From Ruminococcus bovis (GTDB taxonomy: Bacteria > Bacillota > Clostridia > Oscillospirales > Acutalibacteraceae), in the NCBI RefSeq assembly GCF_005601135.1, contig NZ_CP039381.1, positions 1,981,941-2,045,940 of the forward strand: a stretch of 64,000 bases of DNA, in the 5' to 3' direction. Positions 50,082 to 59,277 of this stretch are shown one piece after another (position 1 is the first letter of the stretch; each line of letters opens with the position of its first letter). The notes under the pieces were generated by a model. That model did no database searches. It saw only the letters and a program-made list of their open reading frames with translations, and had not been told where the DNA came from. The position numbers were made by a program, and so were the translations under genes.

Positions 50082-50714
50082 ATGGAAAATCAAGTTACAG
50101 TTTTTGACCATCCTCTAATTCAACATAAGTTGACTCATATGAGAGATGAAAAAACAGGTAGTAAACTATTTAGAGAATTAGTATCAGAAGTTTCAATGCT
50201 AATGTGCTATGAAGCTACAAGAGATTTACCACTAAAGGAAGTTGAAGTGCAAACTCCTCTAGTAAAGACAAAGTCAAAGGTTATTGCAGGTCGTAAACTA
50301 GCATTTGTTCCTATTCTTAGAGCAGGTCTTGGTATGCTGGATGCAATGCTAGAGATGGTACCGGCTGCAAAGGTTGGTCATATCGGTCTTTATAGAGATG
50401 AAGAAACTCATGAACCTGTTGAATACTACAACAAGTTACCATCAGACATTGAAGAAAGAGATGTATTTGTTCTTGACCCAATGCTAGCAACAGGTGGCAG
50501 TGCAGTTGATGCTATCAACATTATTAAGAAGAGCCATCCTCATTCAATTAAGTTCCTTTGCATTATTGCAGCTCCTGAAGGCATTAAGGCACTAACTGAG
50601 GCTCATCCTGATGTTCAGGTATTCTGTGCAGCTAAGGATGAAGGCCTAAATGAAAACTGCTACATTATGCCTGGTCTAGGTGACGCAGGTGACAGAATTT
50701 TCGGTACAAAGTAA
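50082..50714 (+). CDS. upp: Uracil phosphoribosyltransferase
   Basis: A 210-residue salvage enzyme converting uracil and PRPP to [23 protein letters not shown] is the N-terminal signature; [18 protein letters not shown] and [20 protein letters not shown] hold the PRPP loop; the end [14 protein letters not shown] is invariant. Length is normal. SD AGGATT precedes the ATG. A terminator follows. Confidence 0.97.
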   Translation: MENQVTVFDHPLIQHKLTHMRDEKTGSKLFRELVSEVSMLMCYEATRDLPLKEVEVQTPLVKTKSKVIAGRKLAFVPILRAGLGMLDAMLEMVPAAKVGHIGLYRDEETHEPVEYYNKLPSDIEERDVFVLDPMLATGGSAVDAINIIKKSHPHSIKFLCIIAAPEGIKALTEAHPDVQVFCAAKDEGLNENCYIMPGLGDAGDRIFGTK

Positions 50715-50746
50715 TTTGTATTCTGAACTTTAAACTTAAAAAAAAC

Positions 50747-50780
50747 AGTCGGTACATTTTTAGTGTACCGACTTTTCTTT
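50747..50780 (+). terminator. Intrinsic terminator after upp
   Basis: AGTCGGTACA / TGTACCGACT, a 10-bp perfect stem with a 7-nt loop, followed by TTTCTTTT. A tract of A precedes it, so it may also serve the LysR gene from the other side. Confidence 0.88.
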
Positions 50781-51634
50781 TACAAAATTTCTTTAAATTT
50801 ATTTACAATGCTGATTGAATTAGGATTATCAAGGTAAACATAATTAAAATCTCTCACAATATTCAGTCCCTCAATATAGAAAGGTGAGAGGTAAGGCTGA
50901 TTCTTAAGTATTGCCTCATATGCAAAAGTAATTCCAAGATTTTCCCTGATAAGTTGTGACATTAATCCAAAGTTACTTATACAAATATTTCTCATAAAGT
51001 TACTTGTTGTGTAATTTTGTTCAGCCAAAACTTGCTCAAGAATTGTCCTGGTACCTGAACCTTTTTCTCTGATAAATAGAGTTTCGGAAAATGCACTTTC
51101 AAGTGGAATAGTTTTGTTAGCAAAGTGATGTGTGTTGCTACATACACCAACGAAAGGTTCACTTTTATATATCTCACTGCCAAATTCATTTCTGTCGAAA
51201 AATCCCTCAATTAAAGCAAAGTCAAGTTCACCTTTTTGTAGTTTGCTAAGTAGCCTGTTTGTATTGTCAATCTCAATCAAAATATTGTTGGTTGGTGTCT
51301 TTAAGTATTCAGCAATTTTATCTGTAATTACATATTCACCAATGGTTTTAGTAGCACCGATTGCATATTCCTTTTGCTTAGCAATTTCCATTTGTTCAAG
51401 TAGCTTTTCTTCTTGATACTGTAAATTTTCTGAATAATTCTTTAGCAAAATACCCTCTTTAGTAATTTGCAAAGTATGCCTATCATATATAAATAATTTG
51501 CATTTGTATTCGTTTTCTAAGAAGTGAATGTGTTGTGTAACTGCCGGTTGTGTCATATTTAACTGTTCAGCAGTTTTTCTGTAATTCATAGTTTCACATA
51601 ATTTTAAAAATGTCTTAATTCTATAATCAATCAT
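50780..51634 (-). CDS. LysR family transcriptional regulator (YeiE-like position)
   Basis: A 284-residue LysR protein. The HTH is in KLCETMNYRKTAEQLNMTQP, followed by AVTQHIHFLENEYKCKLF. Residues ~90-284 form the periplasmic-binding-like effector domain. It is divergent from a YeiH family membrane protein. In enterobacteria the LysR protein YeiE pairs with yeiH and responds to sulfite-related stress; that analogy is by position only. A perfect ATGATAA/TTATCAT dyad lies in the shared spacer. Confidence 0.9.
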   Translation of the reverse strand: MIDYRIKTFLKLCETMNYRKTAEQLNMTQPAVTQHIHFLENEYKCKLFIYDRHTLQITKEGILLKNYSENLQYQEEKLLEQMEIAKQKEYAIGATKTIGEYVITDKIAEYLKTPTNNILIEIDNTNRLLSKLQKGELDFALIEGFFDRNEFGSEIYKSEPFVGVCSNTHHFANKTIPLESAFSETLFIREKGSGTRTILEQVLAEQNYTTSNFMRNICISNFGLMSQLIRENLGITFAYEAILKNQPYLSPFYIEGLNIVRDFNYVYLDNPNSISIVNKFKEIL

Positions 51635-51671
51635 AACAACCTCATAAATATATCTTATCGTCTTATATTAA

Positions 51672-51692
51672 ATGATAATTATATTTTATCAT
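51672..51692. promoter_or_regulatory. Candidate LysR operator between the LysR gene and yeiH
   Basis: ATGATAA-N7-TTATCAT, a perfect 7-bp dyad. It holds the T-N11-A pattern of LysR boxes and lies just upstream of the yeiH extended -10 (TGC then TACAAT, 51700-51708). Confidence 0.6.
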
Positions 51693-51735
51693 AAATCTGT
51701 GCTACAATCAATATGTAACAAATAGGAGGGTTATT

Positions 51736-52821
51736 ATGAATTTTGTAAAAAAGAATGGTTGTGGCATTTTGCTTAGTGGAATTTTTGCTTTAATAGCTAC
51801 TTTATTAACAAAAATTTCAATAGGTTCATTTTCTTTTGATTTAATAGGTGCACCTGTATTTTCAATTTTATTTGGTATGATTTTAACCTTAATTTTTCCA
51901 AATATCAAAACAAATACATATATGGGTTCAGGCATAAAGTTTACATCAAAAAAGATTTTGCAATATGCAGTTATTGTATTAGGCTTTTCATTAAATCTAA
52001 ACACTATTGCAAAGGTGGGAATAAAGAGCTTACCGGTTATTATTTCCACAATTTCAATTTCACTAATCATAGCTTTTATTATGATGAAAGTATTGAAAGT
52101 TAATAAGAAAACTTCTTGTCTAATCGGTGTAGGTTCATCAATTTGTGGTGGTTCAGCTATTGCAGCAACTGCTCCTGTTATTGATGCTGATGACTCTGAT
52201 GTAGCACAGTCAATATCAGTAATTTTTCTTTTTAATGTATTGGCAGCTTTGAGTTTTCCTACAATAGGACATACCATTGGACTTGGTACAGAGGGTTTTG
52301 CAGTATTTGCAGGTACTGCAGTAAATGATACATCATCTGTTACTGCTACTGCCTCAACTGCTGAAAATATTTATAATACAAGTGGTATCTTGTCATATGC
52401 AGTTACAGTAAAACTTACACGAACACTTGCAATTATTCCAATCACCTTAGCATTAACTTTTTATAGAATGAAGAAAGCTAAGAATAATTCTAATAAAGAA
52501 AATAACTTTTCTTTCAAAAAGATTTTCCCTTGGTTTATTCTTTATTTTCTAGGTGCATCAATTATTACAAGTTTAGTAGGATTAATTCCATGTGATGCTT
52601 TCACTACACTATATAATGATTATTTTGTTTGTGCTATGAAATGTATTGCAAAGTTCTTTATTTCAATGGCAATGTTTGCAGTAGGTACAAATACAAATAT
52701 AGTTCAGCTAATACAAAATGGAAAGAAACCGATTTTTCTTGGTTTCTGTTGTTGGTGTGGCATTACTTTAGTGTCATTATTTATCCAAAGTATTACAGGA
52801 ATTTATACATCAAATCTATAA
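51736..52821 (+). CDS. YeiH family putative sulfate/sulfite exporter
   Basis: A 361-residue polytopic membrane protein of the PF03601 family. GAPVFSILFGMILTLIFPNI, LGFSLNLNTIAKVG and the conserved loop LIGVGSSICGGSAIAATAPV are typical; ten or so spans are visible. Members are annotated as putative sulfate exporters; the transported ion is not proven. In this sulfur-assimilating genome, removal of excess sulfite is a reasonable guess. GGAGGG lies 6-7 bases before ATG. Confidence 0.88.
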   Translation: MNFVKKNGCGILLSGIFALIATLLTKISIGSFSFDLIGAPVFSILFGMILTLIFPNIKTNTYMGSGIKFTSKKILQYAVIVLGFSLNLNTIAKVGIKSLPVIISTISISLIIAFIMMKVLKVNKKTSCLIGVGSSICGGSAIAATAPVIDADDSDVAQSISVIFLFNVLAALSFPTIGHTIGLGTEGFAVFAGTAVNDTSSVTATASTAENIYNTSGILSYAVTVKLTRTLAIIPITLALTFYRMKKAKNNSNKENNFSFKKIFPWFILYFLGASIITSLVGLIPCDAFTTLYNDYFVCAMKCIAKFFISMAMFAVGTNTNIVQLIQNGKKPIFLGFCCWCGITLVSLFIQSITGIYTSNL

Positions 52822-52826
52822 TATAC

Positions 52827-52856
52827 AAAAACACCCACACAATTAAGTGTGGGTGT
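52827..52856 (-). terminator. Terminator after pyrB (minus strand)
   Basis: ACACCCACAC / GTGTGGGTGT, a 10-bp perfect stem with a 6-nt loop. On the minus strand it runs into TTTTTG. It may weakly stop yeiH transcripts too. Confidence 0.8.
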
Positions 52857-52876
52857 AACTTTATTCTGTAAAAGAA

Positions 52877-53947
52877 TTATTCAATTTCATTATCACAGTA
52901 ATCACAAATTTTATGATTATCCTTTAAGTAATATTTCTTAGGTAGGTAAGCCTCTTGATTTACAATACATCTAGGGTTTTTACACTTAACATCAGAAATA
53001 AACTTTTTATCATTGCTATGGAAGAAGTAATCTTTATCTTCAAGTAGTAGCATAATCAGTGCCATTCTGCCGTACATACCATAAACAGCCTGTTTGAAGT
53101 AACAAGCTCTTGGGTCATCATCAACTTCAACAGTGATTTCATCAACTCTAGGTAGTGGATGAAGTACAATCATATCCTTTTTAGCATATGACATTTTTTC
53201 TGTATCAAGAATGTATTGACCTTTTTGTGCTTGATAATCTTCTTCACTGGCAAATCTTTCTCTTTGAATTCTTGTCATATAAAGAACATCAAGGTCTGCA
53301 ATATTGCTTTGTAAGTCATCAACTTCTTCATAAGGACAACCGGCCTTATCCATAATATCCTTAATATAGTCAGGAATACTTAGTTCCTTAGTTGAGATAA
53401 GCACAAATGAATTACCCTCAAAGTGGCTCATTGTCTTAATAAGTGAATGAACAGTTCTGCCATTCTTTAAGTCACCACAAAGACCAATCTTAAGGTGGTT
53501 TAATCTGCCTTTTTCATTAGAAAGTGTAACTAAGTCTGTAAGTGTCTGAGTAGGGTGTAGGTGACCACCATCACCTGCATTAATAACAGGTACGCTACTG
53601 TAAAGTGAAGCTGCTTTTGCAGAACCTTCAACAGGATTTCTCATTGCAATAATATCAGCATAACCACTAACAATAGTGATAGTATCTTTTAGGCTTTCAC
53701 CTTTAGAAACCGATGAGTTCTGTGGGTTATCAAAGCCGATAATTTTACCACCTAATCGCATCATAGCAGTTTGGAAAGACATCTGTGTACGAGTTGATGG
53801 CTCATAAAAAAGAGTTGCCATGATTTTACCATCACAAACATGGCTATACTTTACCGGATCTGCCTTTATCTTTCCAGCCAACTCAATAGTTTGCTGAAGC
53901 TGTGCAAAAGTTAAATCCTCAAGATCAATGACATGTCTATGTTTCAT
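52877..53947 (-). CDS. pyrB: Aspartate carbamoyltransferase with fused PyrI-type zinc tail
   Basis: A 356-residue ATCase, ~50 longer than the usual catalytic chain. [20 protein letters not shown] is the carbamoyl-phosphate loop, [15 protein letters not shown] the next active-site stretch, and [11 protein letters not shown] the late one. After residue ~305 there is a zinc-ribbon-like tail, CKNPRCIVN then CDYCDNEI. These four cysteines have the spacing of the zinc domain of the PyrI regulatory chain, but the nucleotide-binding domain of PyrI is absent. The start at 53947 has GGGGGAAG 6 bases upstream. Confidence 0.93.
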   Translation of the reverse strand: MKHRHVIDLEDLTFAQLQQTIELAGKIKADPVKYSHVCDGKIMATLFYEPSTRTQMSFQTAMMRLGGKIIGFDNPQNSSVSKGESLKDTITIVSGYADIIAMRNPVEGSAKAASLYSSVPVINAGDGGHLHPTQTLTDLVTLSNEKGRLNHLKIGLCGDLKNGRTVHSLIKTMSHFEGNSFVLISTKELSIPDYIKDIMDKAGCPYEEVDDLQSNIADLDVLYMTRIQRERFASEEDYQAQKGQYILDTEKMSYAKKDMIVLHPLPRVDEITVEVDDDPRACYFKQAVYGMYGRMALIMLLLEDKDYFFHSNDKKFISDVKCKNPRCIVNQEAYLPKKYYLKDNHKICDYCDNEIE

Positions 53948-53975
53948 GACAACTTCCCCCAATAATTATTAAATT

Positions 53976-54062
53976 TGGTGCCGGTGACCGGACTCGAACC
54001 GGTACGATATCGCTATCGGTGGATTTTGAGTCCACTACGTCTGCCAATTCCGTCACACCGGC
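53976..54062 (-). tRNA. tRNA-Leu (anticodon CAA)
   Basis: The minus strand gives an 87-nt cloverleaf with encoded CCA. The acceptor pairs GCCGGTG with CACCGGC, then A and CCA. The anticodon stem is GTGGA/TCCAC around the loop CTCAAAA, so the anticodon is CAA, reading UUG. A long variable arm follows, and the T arm is CCGGTTCGAGTCCGG, as expected for a class II tRNA. It lies 28 bases upstream of pyrB with no terminator between them. Confidence 0.96.
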
Positions 54063-54078
54063 AAATCAACCGTATGTT

Positions 54079-54106
54079 ATTATATAATAAGTATGGCCAA
54101 AAGCAA
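54079..54106 (-). promoter_or_regulatory. Promoter of tRNA-Leu (and probably pyrB)
   Basis: On the minus strand TTGCTT, 16-bp spacer, TATAAT, ending 17 bases before the tRNA 5' end. Confidence 0.7.
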
Positions 54107-54206
54107 GAATTTTTTTAATTTTTTTATTATTTAAGGACAAAACTGTATTTTTATACTAGTGAAATACTGTTTTTTTCAGAAATTTTAAGTTTTATGATGT
54201 TTTTTG

Positions 54207-54235
54207 TTGATTATGGAGCATTTTTATTATATAAT
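54207..54235 (+). promoter_or_regulatory. Sigma-A promoter of the purine operon
   Basis: TTGATT (54207-54212), 17-bp spacer, TATAAT (54230-54235), 68 bases before purC. The short leader has two small hairpins, but no purine riboswitch core was recognised. Confidence 0.7.
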
Positions 54236-54303
54236 ATATCTGTGTTTTTATGAAACACTTAATTTGTTAATCTATGTTTAAAAACATATAGGAGGAATAA
54301 AGG

Positions 54304-55011
54304 ATGGAAATTAAAGAACAACTTTACGAAGGTAAGGCAAAGAAAGTTTTTGCTACAGATGACCCTGATCTATGTGTAGTATCTTATAAGGATGATGCTA
54401 CTGCTTTTAACGGTAAGAAAAAGGGTACTATCGTTGGTAAAGGTGTAGTAAACAACAGAATGAGTAACTTTATGTTCAAAATGCTAGAAGAGAACGGTAT
54501 TCATACTCACTATGTTGAAGAACTAAATGACAGAGATACTGTTGTTAAAAAGGTTGAAATTGTTCCACTAGAAGTTATCGTAAGAAACAGAGCAGCTGGT
54601 TCTTTCTCAAAGAAGTATGGCGTTCCTGAAGGTTCTGACCTTGCTTCTCCTATTCTTGAATTTGACTATAAGAGTGACCCTCTGGATGACCCTCTTGTAA
54701 ATAACTATCATATTCTTGCTCTTGGCCTAGCTACTCAGGAAGAAATTGATACTATTGCTTCAATGGCTCTAAAGATTGACCAGCTAATGATTGACTTCTT
54801 CAAGAAGTGTAATGTTGAACTAGTTGACTTTAAGCTAGAATTCGGTCGTTTCCACGGTGAAATCGTACTTGCTGACGAAATTTCTCCTGATACATGCCGT
54901 TTCTGGGATCTAGATACTCATGAAAAACTAGACAAAGACCGTTTCCGTCGTGATATGGGTGGCGTTGAAGAAGCATACGCTGAAATGATGAAGAGAATTG
55001 GTCTTGCTTAA
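54304..55011 (+). CDS. purC: SAICAR synthetase (phosphoribosylaminoimidazole-succinocarboxamide synthase)
   Basis: A 235-residue enzyme adding aspartate to CAIR. QLYEGKAKKVFATDDPDLCV is the start of the family; VKKVEIVPLEVIVRNRAAGS and LVDFKLEFGRFHGEIVLADE, followed by ISPDTCRFWD, are signatures. Length is normal for the bacterial form. GGAGGA lies upstream of the ATG. It is the first gene of purC-purF-purB-purA-guaA. Confidence 0.97.
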   Translation: MEIKEQLYEGKAKKVFATDDPDLCVVSYKDDATAFNGKKKGTIVGKGVVNNRMSNFMFKMLEENGIHTHYVEELNDRDTVVKKVEIVPLEVIVRNRAAGSFSKKYGVPEGSDLASPILEFDYKSDPLDDPLVNNYHILALGLATQEEIDTIASMALKIDQLMIDFFKKCNVELVDFKLEFGRFHGEIVLADEISPDTCRFWDLDTHEKLDKDRFRRDMGGVEEAYAEMMKRIGLA

Positions 55012-55041
55012 TTTTTAATTTATTAATGGATGGTGACTCCC

Positions 55042-56505
55042 TTGAGCATAAATTTTAACAATTATCACAGTGAAGGTCTTCACGAAGAATGTGGTGTATT
55101 TGGTATTTATGGCAACGATGCAATCAAGCCATCGTATGCTTGTTATAACGGACTTCTTGCACTTCAACATCGTGGACAAGAAAGTTGTGGTATTGCTGTA
55201 AGTGATTGTGGTGTTATTGATTACCACAAAGATATGGGACTTGTTACCGAAGTATTCAACAATAAAATATTAGACAAACTTGACGGACAGATTGCACTTA
55301 GTCATGTCCGTTATTCAACTGCAGGCGGCTCTGTGCGTGAAAACTCACAGCCGCTTGTTATGCGTTATAAAAAAGGCACACTTGCAATTGCACATAATGG
55401 TAACCTTACCAATGCTGCCGAAATTAAGCACAATCTAGAGCATAGAGGTGCTATTTTCCAGACAACTATTGATTCTGAGGCTATTGCTTATGTTATTGCT
55501 CGTGAAAGACAAAAGGTTCATTCCGTTGAAGAAGCAGTAAGAAATACTATGAACACAATCAAAGGTGCTTATTGCTTACTTGTTATGAGTCCAAGAAAGC
55601 TTATTGCTGCCAGAGACCCTAACGGATTTAGACCACTTTGTATTGGCAAAATTAACAATTCATATTGTTTTGCCAGTGAGTCATGTGCCCTTGACGCAGT
55701 TGGTGCTGATTTTGTCAGAGATGTAGAACCGGGTGAAATCGTTATTGTTGATGAAGACGGTATCAGAAGTGATAAAACCCATTGTGGCAAGAAAAAGTCA
55801 ATTTGTATTTTTGAGTATATTTATTTTGCTCGCAGTGATAGTAATATTGACGGTATTTCTGTTTACGAATCAAGAAAAGAAGCCGGTAGAATTCTTGCAA
55901 GATGTCATCCTGTAGAGGCTGACCTTGTTATCGGTGTTCCTGAGTCCGGTATTGACGCAGCAATAGGTTATAGTGAAGAATCAGGTATTCCTTATGAAAA
56001 GGGTATCGTTAAAAATAACTATATCGGTAGAACCTTTATCAAACCAACCCAGGGTGAAAGAATGAAGAGTGTTAAAATTAAACTTAACCCACTAAGTTCT
56101 ATTAAGGGTAAGAGAGTTGTTGTAATTGATGACTCAGTTGTTAGAGGTACTACTGTTGATAGAATTGTTACCATGCTTAGAGAAGCAGGTGCAAGTGAAG
56201 TACATATGAGAATTTCTTCTCCACCATTTATGTGGCCTTGTTATTATGGTACAGATATTCCTTCAAAGGGTGAGCTTATTGCTTGTAACCATACTATAGA
56301 AGAAATCAGACAAATTAGTGGTGCAGATTCCTTTGGATATTTGCCGGTTGAACATCTTAGAGAACTTACTTTCTCTGATGATGTATGTTACTGTGACGGT
56401 TGTTTCACAGGACAATACCCAGCAGACATTACCCACAACCAGCTTGAGGGTAAAAAACGTGGTGGTATGAATTTTAAAAATACAAAAATCAAGGAGAAAG
56501 TATAA
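55042..56505 (+). CDS. purF: Amidophosphoribosyltransferase
   Basis: A 487-residue enzyme for the first step of purine synthesis. After a short propeptide comes the nucleophile Cys in HEECGVFGIYG; LQHRGQESCGIAV is in the glutaminase domain; VVVIDDSVVRGTT is the PRPP loop. Late cysteines in SDDVCYCDGCFTG suggest an FeS cluster, as in the Bacillus enzyme. I prefer the TTG start at 55042 with GGTGA 5 bases before it; ATG 55030 lacks an SD. The stop shares a base with purB. Confidence 0.94.
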   Translation: MSINFNNYHSEGLHEECGVFGIYGNDAIKPSYACYNGLLALQHRGQESCGIAVSDCGVIDYHKDMGLVTEVFNNKILDKLDGQIALSHVRYSTAGGSVRENSQPLVMRYKKGTLAIAHNGNLTNAAEIKHNLEHRGAIFQTTIDSEAIAYVIARERQKVHSVEEAVRNTMNTIKGAYCLLVMSPRKLIAARDPNGFRPLCIGKINNSYCFASESCALDAVGADFVRDVEPGEIVIVDEDGIRSDKTHCGKKKSICIFEYIYFARSDSNIDGISVYESRKEAGRILARCHPVEADLVIGVPESGIDAAIGYSEESGIPYEKGIVKNNYIGRTFIKPTQGERMKSVKIKLNPLSSIKGKRVVVIDDSVVRGTTVDRIVTMLREAGASEVHMRISSPPFMWPCYYGTDIPSKGELIACNHTIEEIRQISGADSFGYLPVEHLRELTFSDDVCYCDGCFTGQYPADITHNQLEGKKRGGMNFKNTKIKEKV

Positions 56506-57938
56506 TGAGTAAAGATTGTTACGAATCCCCATTGTCTTCAAGATATGCAAGTAAAGAAATGAAGTATATCTTCAGTCCGGATATGAAGTTCCGTACATGG
56601 AGAAAGCTTTGGATTGCTCTTGCAGAAAGTGAAATGGAACTAGGACTTCCTATTACACAGGAACAGATTGATGAACTAAAGGCTAATGCTGATGACATTA
56701 ATTATGAAGTTGCAGAAGCTAGAGAAAAACTTGTTCGTCACGATGTAATGAGCCATGTTTATGCTTATGGTCAGCAATGCCCAAAGGCTAAAGGTATCAT
56801 TCACCTAGGTGCTACTTCTTGTTATGTTGGTGACAACACAGATGTTATCATTATGACAGAAGGTCTAAAGTTAGTTAGAAATAAACTTGTTACTGTTATT
56901 CGTGAACTTGCTAAGTTTGCCGATAAGTACAAGGATTTACCTACACTTGCTTTTACACATTTCCAACCTGCACAGCCTACTACAGTAGGTAAGAGAGCAT
57001 CTCTATGGTTACAGGAACTACTAATGGACCTTGAAGATGTTGAATATCAGCTAAGTAAGGCAAAGTTACTAGGTTGTAAGGGTACAACAGGTACTCAGGC
57101 TAGTTTCCTTGAATTATTTGAAGGTGACCACGAAAAGTGTAAGGAACTTGACAGAAGAATTGCAAAGAAAATGGGCTATAATGCTTGTTTTGCAGTATCA
57201 GGTCAGACTTATTCAAGAAAACTTGATACTCAGGTTCTAAATGTTCTTTCAGGTATTGCTCAGAGTGCTGCTAAGTTCTCTAACGATATTAGACTACTTC
57301 AACACCTAAAGGAAGTTGAAGAACCATTTGAAAAGAACCAAATCGGTTCTTCTGCTATGGCATACAAGAGAAACCCTATGCGTTCAGAAAGAATCGGTTC
57401 TCTATCAAGATATGTTATGGTTGATGTACTTAACGGTGCATTTACAACTGCTACACAGTGGTTTGAAAGAACACTTGATGACTCTGCTAACAAGAGATTA
57501 AGTATTCCTGAAGCATTCCTAGCTATTGACGGAATTCTTAACCTATATGCTAATGTTACAGATGGTCTTGTTGTTTATCCAAAGGTTATTGAACAGCGTC
57601 TAAGAAAAGAACTACCATTTATGGCTACAGAAAATATTATGATGGATGCCGTAAAGCGTGGTGGTGACAGACAGGAACTTCACGAAAAAATCAGACAACA
57701 CTCTATGGCTGCTTCCAGAGTAGTCAAAGAAGAGGGTGGCGAAAATGATCTTCTTGAAAGAATTGCAAATGATAAGTCATTTGGTGTTACTCTTGAAGAA
57801 CTAGAGGCTATTCTTCAGCCTTCAAAATATGTTGGTCGTGCTCCTGAGCAGACAACAGACTTCTTAAACGAAGTTGTATATCCTGCTATTGCTCCTTACG
57901 AAAATGTTGAGGACGAAAAGGCAGAAATCACAGTATAA
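56505..57938 (+). CDS. purB: Adenylosuccinate lyase
   Basis: A 477-residue lyase of the fumarase superfamily, acting in both the IMP and AMP branches. YESPLSSRYASKEMKYIFSP is the start; HLGATSCYVGDNTD holds a catalytic region; the signature loop is GSSAMAYKRNPMRSERIGSL. It is coupled to purF by a 1-base overlap. Confidence 0.96.
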   Translation: MSKDCYESPLSSRYASKEMKYIFSPDMKFRTWRKLWIALAESEMELGLPITQEQIDELKANADDINYEVAEAREKLVRHDVMSHVYAYGQQCPKAKGIIHLGATSCYVGDNTDVIIMTEGLKLVRNKLVTVIRELAKFADKYKDLPTLAFTHFQPAQPTTVGKRASLWLQELLMDLEDVEYQLSKAKLLGCKGTTGTQASFLELFEGDHEKCKELDRRIAKKMGYNACFAVSGQTYSRKLDTQVLNVLSGIAQSAAKFSNDIRLLQHLKEVEEPFEKNQIGSSAMAYKRNPMRSERIGSLSRYVMVDVLNGAFTTATQWFERTLDDSANKRLSIPEAFLAIDGILNLYANVTDGLVVYPKVIEQRLRKELPFMATENIMMDAVKRGGDRQELHEKIRQHSMAASRVVKEEGGENDLLERIANDKSFGVTLEELEAILQPSKYVGRAPEQTTDFLNEVVYPAIAPYENVEDEKAEITV

Positions 57939-57945
57939 ACAAATG

Positions 57946-57966
57946 ATGCAAATTATTTGCATTTTG
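57946..57966 (+). terminator. Weak hairpin with short T-run between purB and purA
   Basis: ATGCAAA-TTA-TTTGCAT, a 7-bp AT-rich stem, then TTTTG. If it acts at all it would only lower expression of purA and guaA. Confidence 0.35.
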
Positions 57967-57982
57967 AAAGGATGTCAAACAA

Positions 57983-59263
57983 ATGGTTAAAGCTATAGTT
58001 GGTGCTAACTGGGGCGATGAAGGTAAGGGTAAAATTACTGATGTATTAGCTCAGAACTCTGATGTAGTAATTCGTTTTCAGGGTGGTGCTAATGCAGGTC
58101 ATACTATCGTAAATGAATACGGTAAGTTTGCACTTCACCAGTTACCATCAGGTGTATTTAATAGCAATGTTACAAATATTATCGGTAATGGCGTTGCATT
58201 CTCAGTAGAGAATTTTGTAAAAGAAATGAAGGAATTAAAGGACAGAGGTGTTCCTGAACCAAAGATTTTAATTTCTGACAGAGCACAAATCGTAATGCCT
58301 TATCATGTTGCATTTGACTGCTATGAAGAAGAAAGACTAGGCAAGAACTCTTTTGGTTCAACAAAGAGTGGTATTGCTCCTTTCTATTCAGATAAGTATA
58401 GCAAAATTGGTTTCCAAATCAATGAACTTTATGATGATATTGATTATCTAAAGGAAAAGATTGCAAGAACTCTTGAAGTTAAGAATGCAACACTTAAGAA
58501 TCTATACAACAAACCTCCAATTTCAGTTGATGAAATCTTCAACAAGCTAATGGAATACAGAGATGCTCTTGCTCCATATGTTGCAGATACATTTACATTC
58601 TTGCATGATGCTTGTAAAGATGGTAAGAATATTCTATTAGAGGGTCAGCTAGGCTCACTAAAGGATACTGACTTTGGTATTTATCCAATGGTTACTTCCA
58701 GTAACACAATTGCAGGTTATGGTGCAGTTGGTGCAGGTGGTATTCCTCCATACGAAATCAAGGATATTGTTACAGTTGTTAAAGCATATTCAAGTGCTGT
58801 TGGTGCAGGTGAATTTGTTTCTGAAATCTTTGGTGAAGAGGCTGACGAACTTCGTAGAAGAGGTGGCGACGGTGGCGAATTTGGTGCTACAACAGGTCGT
58901 CCTCGTAGAATGGGTTGGTTAGACCTAGTTGCTACAAGATACGGTTGTCGTGTACAGGGTGCTACTCAGGTTGCATTTACTGTTCTTGATGTTCTTGGTT
59001 ATCTTGACGAAATCCCTGTTTGTGTTGGTTACGAACTAGACGGTGAAGAAATCGACTACTTCCCATCAACAACAAAGCTAAAGAGATGTAAGCCAATTCT
59101 TAAGAAACTTCCAGGTTGGAAGTGCGACATTAGTGGCATTAAGAATTATGAAGACCTACCTGAGAACTGCCGTAACTATATTGAATTTGCAGAAAAAGAA
59201 ATCGGTGTGCCAATTACTATGGTTTCTAACGGTCCTGCAAGAGAAGATATTATTTACAGATAA
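57983..59263 (+). CDS. purA: Adenylosuccinate synthetase
   Basis: A 426-residue GTP-dependent enzyme joining aspartate to IMP. The N-terminal P-loop is VGANWGDEGKGKITDVLAQN; FQGGANAGHTIV follows; GEFGATTGRPRRMGWLDLVA is the IMP-site signature. AAAGGATG lies ~9 bases before ATG. Confidence 0.97.
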   Translation: MVKAIVGANWGDEGKGKITDVLAQNSDVVIRFQGGANAGHTIVNEYGKFALHQLPSGVFNSNVTNIIGNGVAFSVENFVKEMKELKDRGVPEPKILISDRAQIVMPYHVAFDCYEEERLGKNSFGSTKSGIAPFYSDKYSKIGFQINELYDDIDYLKEKIARTLEVKNATLKNLYNKPPISVDEIFNKLMEYRDALAPYVADTFTFLHDACKDGKNILLEGQLGSLKDTDFGIYPMVTSSNTIAGYGAVGAGGIPPYEIKDIVTVVKAYSSAVGAGEFVSEIFGEEADELRRRGGDGGEFGATTGRPRRMGWLDLVATRYGCRVQGATQVAFTVLDVLGYLDEIPVCVGYELDGEEIDYFPSTTKLKRCKPILKKLPGWKCDISGIKNYEDLPENCRNYIEFAEKEIGVPITMVSNGPAREDIIYR

Positions 59264-59277
59264 TTTTGAGGTGTGTA

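Noticed and set aside
51708..52277. 189-codon minus-strand ORF inside yeiH
   Set aside because: Antisense shadow of a conserved membrane protein; hydrophobic codons mirror into similar residues.
54132..54172. Imperfect hairpin with T-tract upstream of purC on +
   Set aside because: ACTGTATTT/AAATACTGT has a central mismatch and no plus-strand gene ends nearby, so a terminator call is not supported.
54240..54303. Possible purine riboswitch upstream of purC
   Set aside because: The leader is only ~65 bases and lacks the conserved purine aptamer loops; two tiny hairpins are not enough.
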